A DNA stretch of 35,328 nucleotides. Source: Candidatus Gastranaerophilales bacterium. GTDB lineage: Bacteria; Cyanobacteriota; Vampirovibrionia; Gastranaerophilales; Gastranaerophilaceae. The notes below the pieces were generated by a model, which made no database searches, was not told the DNA's origin, and saw nothing but the letters and a program-made list of their open reading frames with translations. The DNA lies in assembly GCA_944323735.1 (NCBI GenBank), contig CALUTO010000021.1, forward strand, positions 1 to 35,328. The letters run 5' to 3'. Below, piece by piece: positions 30,876 through 35,328 of the stretch (the first letter of the stretch is position 1; the number at the start of each line of letters is the position of its first letter). The translations under genes were made by a program, and so were the position numbers.

Positions 30876-33782
30876 ATGCGCATTTCTGAAGTAAGTTTGT
30901 TTAGCATTAATAACAATAATCAAAAAAAACAAATAAAAAAAACTGTTGCTGCTCCGATAAACGTAAAGAGCTTGCCATTGACTGCATACCGAGATTTTAA
31001 CCTGAGCTTTAAGGCGCGCCTTAACAGAACTCCGGAAAACTTCTACGCACAGCAGTTTAATATTGATAACATGCCCGAAACAGTCAAAAAATATCTTTTT
31101 GATGATTTTGAACAAAGGCACCACATGCCGCCTGCGCAGCTGCAAAGAGAAGCTTTTGAATACTTAAAAATAGCAGACAGTGTACAGGACGTAAAAGACA
31201 TGTACCCTGACGAACCTTTGTTTGCACATTTAAAAGAACTGAAAGATACAAAACCCTCACAGGGTATTCTTTTGCTTTTAAAATGGGATGCACAAACCTC
31301 GCAGACTCAAATTTTTAAAGATCCTCAACATAAAGACCTCACAACTTACCTTCTAAAAAAGGTTTACCTTGAAGGCAAAACAAACGAAGAATTAAACAAC
31401 GACTTTGACAATGACGCTACAGACGCAATAAAGCGCGAACTCGGAGTTAAGGACAAAAAATATTTTTCCCAATCCAATATTTATACACTGGGCATAAGAT
31501 ACCCCAAACTGCCGTATTACAACTCTTTTCTCGCAACACGAAATGATAAGGAGTACATCCCGCCGGTCAGAAAATCAGGAGTGGCAACCAGTGAAGAAAC
31601 AAAAGAAAAACTCTCCGCCGCAATGACAAAATGGTGGGCAGGGCTTAATGAAATCGAACGCAGCGAGCAGATTCAAAAAATGCTCCACGGCAAAGAGATG
31701 GCAAACTCGATATTTGCAAAATATCAGGGGCAGATTATGACAATAGCTGCGGCGCAAATGGGATTTAGCGAAAAATTATCGGATATTTTTGCTCAAAAAT
31801 ACGCCGATGAAGATTTTATAATAGATTTTCCGACCTTTTCCGAGCAGCAGCGTGAAATTATGCTTGAGTTCTGGAACAAAGACCCCGAGTTCCGAACAAA
31901 ATATTCGCAGGCACTGCAAAATACAATAGCGGAATTTGAAAGTGCATACTACAGCGATGACAAAACCGAGCTTGAAAATCTTTTAAACAAGGCACTGGAT
32001 TTGAAAGCAAAAGTTTTAAACAAAGCAAGAGAAAAACAACACGTGAAACGTGAAATGCAAAAACTTGCGCAGTCCGCTCAACCTCAACAGCCGCAAAAGC
32101 TTGAAAAGCCGGCAGAACCCGAAATAACACAAAAAAACGCCAACAGGCTTTTCAGACAACAGGAATACGAAGCTATGAGATTTTTTACCGATGACTTCAA
32201 AAATGAAATGCTGGAATTTTTGATGCAAAAAGTAAACAACAGAGAAAAAATACAGCTTGTAATGCTAAACAGGCAAAATGCACAGGAACTATTAAAAATG
32301 AATGACGAGGAATTTGCTGCGCTGCAAAAGAAAATGGCAGACAAAGCAGAAGATTTGACCGCTGAGTTCAATTTGTCGCATACTTTAACCGCAAAAACAA
32401 ATGACTTTGTGCTCAGCAAACTTATGTATAAGTATTCAGGCGACCCTGAGGCATTTATCTGTGCACGTGAGGATTTGGTAAACGGTATAAATACAAACAA
32501 TCTTGAAAACACAATTCTTTCTCATAAAGATGAAATGAACAAAGAAATGAAAAAACTGTTAAAAGAACAAAGTAAATTTAAATCCGTATTTTTCTCAAAA
32601 AACACTTTCAAGGATTTAAAAGAAAAAGATAAAAAGATTGTGGATTTTATGGGAGAAAACTTTGTTAAGCTAATTGATAAAAAAATTGCAAACGGTTTTA
32701 AATATTATTCTGACTTAGGACACCAAATGCTTGAAAATATGAAGTTGAATCAGCTTGCACACGGTCTGGATGTTGACAGAATCAACAATTTCCTTGTAAA
32801 AAATTATGCCTCTCTCAGCTTTATCGCAGACACAAACAACGATGCACAGGCACGTGACGCTGCGCTTGAACACTTGATTATGGATTACACGCTTTATACA
32901 ATGTCTTTGAAAAAGCGTCAGCTTGCGAAGTCAGAAACCAGAACCGGCAGCGTAAACAACAATTACGCTCTGGACAAAAATTATGATATAGATTTTACCT
33001 CTCTTTATTCACTAAAAAACGCTTTTAAACAGTATCTGCACAAAAGTACGGCAAAATACTGGGACAACACAACAGAAAATCAATTTTTGAAATATGCCGA
33101 CGAATACCCGAAATTTAATAAAGAGGCAATTGCGACAATTCTGGTAATAAAAATTGATAAATATAAGCCGGCGTTCAAACATAACAGCCCCGCAGAGAAA
33201 AGAAAAGACCAAATTTTTGCTGATACATTTTTAAACATTATGTATGATGATTTTACGCAGAAATTTCCGCAAACTGCAAATGCAAACAATGCAGCCTTGA
33301 ACTATGTATTGTATGAACTTACTCAAAATCCCAAAGCATTGACAACACTGGCTATTGACGCAGGTGATTTTATAAGAAACAACCACATGGAAAGAAAAAT
33401 ACAGGAAAAACAAAGCCTGCTGCAGCAAAAGTATAATGAATACCTGCAACCGCTTTCAGATATGGATATTCAGGATTTTTATTACACCGATTTTGCCTCA
33501 AAGATATCAGAGGTTTTGTGTAACGACAAACAGTATGACGCTATGTATAATCCTGAGAATTTTGAAAAAGCAAAAAAATTCATCCTTCATAAGGAAGCTG
33601 CATCAAAAATCGAAATGAAAAACAAGATACTTGATTTTCTCAAAGACAACAGTGCATTCATAAAACTTATGAACGAAGATTCTTTTGATGAAGCTTTAAA
33701 AGAATTGTTGCTGGAAAAACTTGCTGTTGATTACGTGCGCTCTGTTGCAAGTAAAATAAATGAAGTTGAAAACTTTAAATAA
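30876..33782 (+). CDS. large unknown helical protein, 968 aa
   Basis: I do not recognise the family. The protein begins MRISEVSLFSINNNNQKKQ, followed by an Asn/Lys-rich linker and NLSFKARLN near residue 48; there is no signal peptide or membrane segment. The middle (about 240-275) reads SGVATSEETKEKLSAAMTKWW, close in feel to NUMOD3-type DNA-binding repeats of homing endonucleases, but a nuclease motif was not found. Long charged helices and a Gln/Pro-rich linker (SAQPQQPQKLEKPAEPEI, near 405) follow. Residues ~573-612 are the part duplicated in reverse at 30044-30164. AAAGGAAAA precedes the ATG. It is the only intact large gene in the rearranged block beside tRNA-Phe, which suggests a cargo or effector-like role; that is inference. 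Confidence 0.8.
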   Translation: MRISEVSLFSINNNNQKKQIKKTVAAPINVKSLPLTAYRDFNLSFKARLNRTPENFYAQQFNIDNMPETVKKYLFDDFEQRHHMPPAQLQREAFEYLKIADSVQDVKDMYPDEPLFAHLKELKDTKPSQGILLLLKWDAQTSQTQIFKDPQHKDLTTYLLKKVYLEGKTNEELNNDFDNDATDAIKRELGVKDKKYFSQSNIYTLGIRYPKLPYYNSFLATRNDKEYIPPVRKSGVATSEETKEKLSAAMTKWWAGLNEIERSEQIQKMLHGKEMANSIFAKYQGQIMTIAAAQMGFSEKLSDIFAQKYADEDFIIDFPTFSEQQREIMLEFWNKDPEFRTKYSQALQNTIAEFESAYYSDDKTELENLLNKALDLKAKVLNKAREKQHVKREMQKLAQSAQPQQPQKLEKPAEPEITQKNANRLFRQQEYEAMRFFTDDFKNEMLEFLMQKVNNREKIQLVMLNRQNAQELLKMNDEEFAALQKKMADKAEDLTAEFNLSHTLTAKTNDFVLSKLMYKYSGDPEAFICAREDLVNGINTNNLENTILSHKDEMNKEMKKLLKEQSKFKSVFFSKNTFKDLKEKDKKIVDFMGENFVKLIDKKIANGFKYYSDLGHQMLENMKLNQLAHGLDVDRINNFLVKNYASLSFIADTNNDAQARDAALEHLIMDYTLYTMSLKKRQLAKSETRTGSVNNNYALDKNYDIDFTSLYSLKNAFKQYLHKSTAKYWDNTTENQFLKYADEYPKFNKEAIATILVIKIDKYKPAFKHNSPAEKRKDQIFADTFLNIMYDDFTQKFPQTANANNAALNYVLYELTQNPKALTTLAIDAGDFIRNNHMERKIQEKQSLLQQKYNEYLQPLSDMDIQDFYYTDFASKISEVLCNDKQYDAMYNPENFEKAKKFILHKEAASKIEMKNKILDFLKDNSAFIKLMNEDSFDEALKELLLEKLAVDYVRSVASKINEVENFK
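32591..32711 (+). repeat. source copy of the 121-bp inverted duplication
   Basis: Lies within the 968-residue gene, coding FSKNTFKDLKEKDKKIVDF through NGFKYYS. Its reverse complement is at 30044-30164 with two differences. The reading frame is intact here, so this is the functional copy. Confidence 0.9.
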
Positions 33783-33995
33783 ATATCGTACACAGAATAA
33801 CCATAGTTATTAAAAAAAAACACAAACAACAGTTCCGGCTTAACGCTCCGTATTCTTTGTTTGCGTCCGGGTTTAAAGTATAAGTATAAACAACAAAAAA
33901 CAAATTTTTTAGCCAGCGTTTCTCTTAACAATGCAAGCTTTACATCATATCCGTATTTTGACAAATCGTAATTTTACCGGCAAAGATTTTTTATA
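33783..33995. other. intergenic stretch with a palindrome
   Basis: It contains AATAAC-CATA-GTTATT near 33797-33812 and a GCAAGCTTTAC string at 33933-33943 shared with the tRNA-Arg tandem repeats. A minus-strand frame of 77 codons here lacks a ribosome site and is not accepted. Confidence 0.35.
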
Positions 33996-34052
33996 AAAAA
34001 ATATGCTGCGTCTCACTCTGCCAGGTCAAAAGTGACTAAATGTCACTTTTGA
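33996..34052. repeat. left copy of the tRNA-end plus hairpin repeat
   Basis: AAAAAATATGCTGCGTCTC (the tRNA-Phe 3' end plus trailer, plus-strand view) is followed by ACTCTGCC and a perfect 11-bp hairpin, TCAAAAGTGAC-TAAAT-GTCACTTTTGA (34026-34052). It matches 35067-35123 in direct orientation with three differences. Together the two copies bracket a 1.07-kb block holding the integrase remnant and the 155-residue gene. Confidence 0.8.
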
Positions 34053-34150
34053 AACAGCAGATGATTTTTACACATTTTATTATGATTTGTATTCATTAAT
34101 TTATAACCTTTGGTGTCATAAGAATAGAAACTTATACATATTTGCTTACA

Positions 34151-34618
34151 TCATACAGCACGACCAGGAACATAAATTGTGTCAATCAAATTACCTTTTT
34201 TGTCTAATTTTTTAAATACAGCCATGTCATCTTTCCATGTTTGTACCACGTAGTGATTATCTGTTTTATACACAAGCCCGACCTTTGGTAATATAGCCTG
34301 TTTCATATAAGTATCATTACCAAATATAAATTTTCCAACTTTTGGTGAAAAAGAAGTATGCAATTCATTTACATAACCCTCATCTTTTAGTTGGTCGTCT
34401 ATTTGTTTAATTAATTGTTTGTTTTCCTTATTTCTGTTAATATTTAATTTTGACAGAATTTTAGAGAAAAATGAAGAATTATTTTTTTCAACTCCTTGTG
34501 AAATAGTTTTCTCAGAAAATTGCACATTACCGGATGATAAATTTTTTTTGAAACCTTGTCCTGAATAATTTAATCTTTGAAGTCTATTCATAACTCCACA
34601 AAGTGATACACTGTTCAT
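34151..34618 (-). CDS. small unknown protein, 155 aa
   Basis: The family is not recognised. It starts MNSVSLCGVMNRLQRLNYSG, has a Ser/Asn-rich N-terminal third (GFKKNLSSGNVQFSEKT), a Lys/Asn-rich middle (LNINRNKENKQLIKQ), and a C-terminal part of likely beta strands (KVGKFIFGNDTYMKQAI, HYVVQTWKDDMAVFK) ending in GRAV. No signal peptide is seen. AAGG is about 12 bases before the ATG, which is wider than usual, so the start is uncertain. It is enclosed between the two copies of the tRNA-end/hairpin repeat together with the integrase remnant, and so is a likely passenger gene of the former element. Confidence 0.65.
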   Translation of the reverse strand: MNSVSLCGVMNRLQRLNYSGQGFKKNLSSGNVQFSEKTISQGVEKNNSSFFSKILSKLNINRNKENKQLIKQIDDQLKDEGYVNELHTSFSPKVGKFIFGNDTYMKQAILPKVGLVYKTDNHYVVQTWKDDMAVFKKLDKKGNLIDTIYVPGRAV

Positions 34619-34734
34619 TCTACTAACTACCTTTCTAGCAAAACGCTTTTTTAATAACCCTTATACAAATAATAAGTTTTATGAAATTTTTTAATTGACT
34701 AAAAATAAATAAAACTTAATAAAACTATACAAAA

Positions 34735-35007
34735 GTGGTGGATTTTACATACCGGCCCGACAATAAATTGCCGTATGACAATATTGCAAAATCAATCAAA
34801 AATGCCTGCGAACGAGCAGGCATAAAAGATTTTCGTTTTCACGACCTGCGGCATACAGTTGCGACAAGGCTTGTAGAGAAGGGGGTGGACATCCGGACAG
34901 TACAGGAGATAATGGCACATAGCTCAATTGTTACAACACAGCGATACATGCACCCGACACCAAAACGGAAACTCGAAGCGGTAGCAGTATTAAATTCATA
35001 TTGTTAG
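34735..35007 (+). pseudogene. tyrosine integrase C-terminal remnant
   Basis: The C-terminal half of a phage-type or XerC/D-like tyrosine recombinase. HDLRHTVATRLVEKGVDIRT contains the second Arg and adjacent His (R39, H40), IMAHSS gives the next His (H62), and TTQRYMH the catalytic Tyr71. The N-terminal DNA-binding domains, the first Arg and the Lys are absent. The frame opens at a GTG with stops just upstream and no ribosome site. Full members need about 350-400 residues, so it cannot act alone. Immediately downstream the string ATTACACACAG is repeated in tandem (35030-35051), and the block is bounded by tRNA-Phe end repeats. Confidence 0.85.
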
Positions 35008-35066
35008 TATTTTATTCAAATAGTAAAATTACACACAGATTACACACAGCGAAAAACAAAACCCTG

Positions 35067-35123
35067 AAAAAATATGCCGCGTCTCACTCTGCCGAGTCAA
35101 AAGTGACTAAATGTCACTTTTGA
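35067..35123. repeat. right copy of the tRNA-end plus hairpin repeat
   Basis: AAAAAATATGCCGCGTCTC is identical to the real tRNA-Phe 3' end region at 35172-35190. CTCTGCCGAG (35087-35096) and the 11-bp hairpin (35097-35107 / 35113-35123) follow, then GAGAGGGGAGAACC. It is the 1,071-base-spaced partner of 33996-34052. Confidence 0.85.
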
Positions 35124-35136
35124 GGAGAGGGGAGAA

Positions 35137-35153
35137 CCTTGGTTCGATTCCGA
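35137..35153 (+). repeat. inverted fragment of the tRNA-Phe T-arm
   Basis: CCTTGGTTCGATTCCGA is the exact reverse complement of 35189-35205 inside tRNA-Phe. A tRNA-Phe transcript running past its end could fold this back on its own T-arm (17 base pairs). Confidence 0.8.
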
Positions 35154-35179
35154 TAAGAAATTTTGAGAATAAAAAAATA

Positions 35180-35252
35180 TGCCGCGTCTCGGAATCGAAC
35201 CAAGGACACAGGGATTTTCAGTCCCTTGCTCTACCAACTGAGCTAACGCGGC
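35180..35252 (-). tRNA. tRNA-Phe(GAA)
   Basis: A 73-base cloverleaf on the minus strand. Acceptor arm GCCGCGT/ACGCGGC with discriminator A, D arm GCTC...GAGC, anticodon arm AGGGA-CTGAAAA-TCCCT giving anticodon GAA, and T arm CTTGG-TTCGATT-CCGAG. CCA is not encoded. Its 3' end is repeated nearby several times. Confidence 0.96.
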
Positions 35253-35328
35253 ATATTGTATTTATTTTTCAACGGTTGGCAGAGCAAGCTCTACCACAAT
35301 CTAAAAGGTTTCCGGCTTCGCCTGCAAC
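35253..35328. repeat. tRNA upstream repeat at the window edge
   Basis: TTGGCAGAGCAAGCTCTACC (35274-35293) is followed by ATCTAAAA and a GGCTTCGCC-type hairpin. The order GGCAG...ATCTAAAA...hairpin is the same as in the 90-bp unit upstream of tRNA-Arg, although the intervening bases differ. Confidence 0.45.

Noticed and set aside
33731-33964. A 77-codon minus-strand frame starting MSKYGYDVKLALL
   Set aside because: No ribosome site, overlap with the end of the 968-residue gene, and a poor C-terminal composition.
35030-35051. CRISPR-like repeat
   Set aside because: It is just two adjacent copies of ATTACACACAG without spacers; no CRISPR array or cas gene is visible in the window.

Overview
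The window looks like a chromosomal stretch from an A+T-rich, Gram-negative-type host-associated bacterium. The best guess is the non-photosynthetic cyanobacterial relatives (Melainabacteria / Gastranaerophilales). This is inferred from the style of the genes: a prepilin with an FTLAEVLLSM start, a transketolase split into two genes, an RpaB-like response regulator, a NrtR-type Nudix regulator, many small unknown secreted or helical proteins, and a decayed leucine-biosynthesis gene. It was judged by eye, without any database search.

Layout. Bases 1-5650 form a very A+T-rich island abutting a tRNA-Arg(ACG) gene. It holds a two-gene operon, a sigma-70-type factor overlapping a 1075-residue RecQ-like helicase, with two palindromes upstream of the sigma gene. 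Bases 5650-5920 carry tRNA-Arg and a 90-bp tandem repeat that copies the tRNA 5' end. Bases 6.2-12.8 kb hold a small helical protein, a glycosyltransferase remnant, clpB, a Nudix/NrtR-type regulator with a perfect palindrome in its promoter, a lytic transglycosylase with a long structured leader, and a DEDDh exonuclease. Bases 12.9-16.2 kb are a metal-dependent hydrolase plus two unknown proteins. Bases 16.2-16.75 kb are non-coding and unusually rich in inverted repeats. Bases 16.75-19.0 kb hold an exported helical protein and an overlapping pair: a response regulator and an HtrA-like pseudoprotease. SpeH-type S-adenosylmethionine decarboxylase follows.

Bases 19.6-25.9 kb are mostly one tightly packed minus-strand run: response regulator, WecG/TagA glycosyltransferase, split transketolase, FtsE, FtsX, HDOD protein and prepilin. 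Several junctions overlap by 4-8 bases. Bases 25.97-29.98 kb on the plus strand hold a 53-residue protein, class II fructose-bisphosphate aldolase, a GlcD-type FAD oxidase, CutA and a HExxH protein.

Bases 30.0-35.3 kb are a rearranged region beside tRNA-Phe(GAA). They contain a frameshifted leuD pseudogene, a 121-bp inverted duplication of part of a 968-residue unknown protein, a tyrosine-integrase C-terminal remnant, and several displaced copies of the tRNA-Phe 3' end together with palindromic repeats. The same CTCTGCCGAG-plus-hairpin motif lies just 3' of both tRNA genes.

The best candidates for something undescribed are the sigma-factor/helicase operon at tRNA-Arg, the hairpin repeat family surrounding both tRNA genes, the HtrA-like pseudoprotease coupled to a response regulator, and the inverted-repeat cluster at 16.35-16.66 kb.
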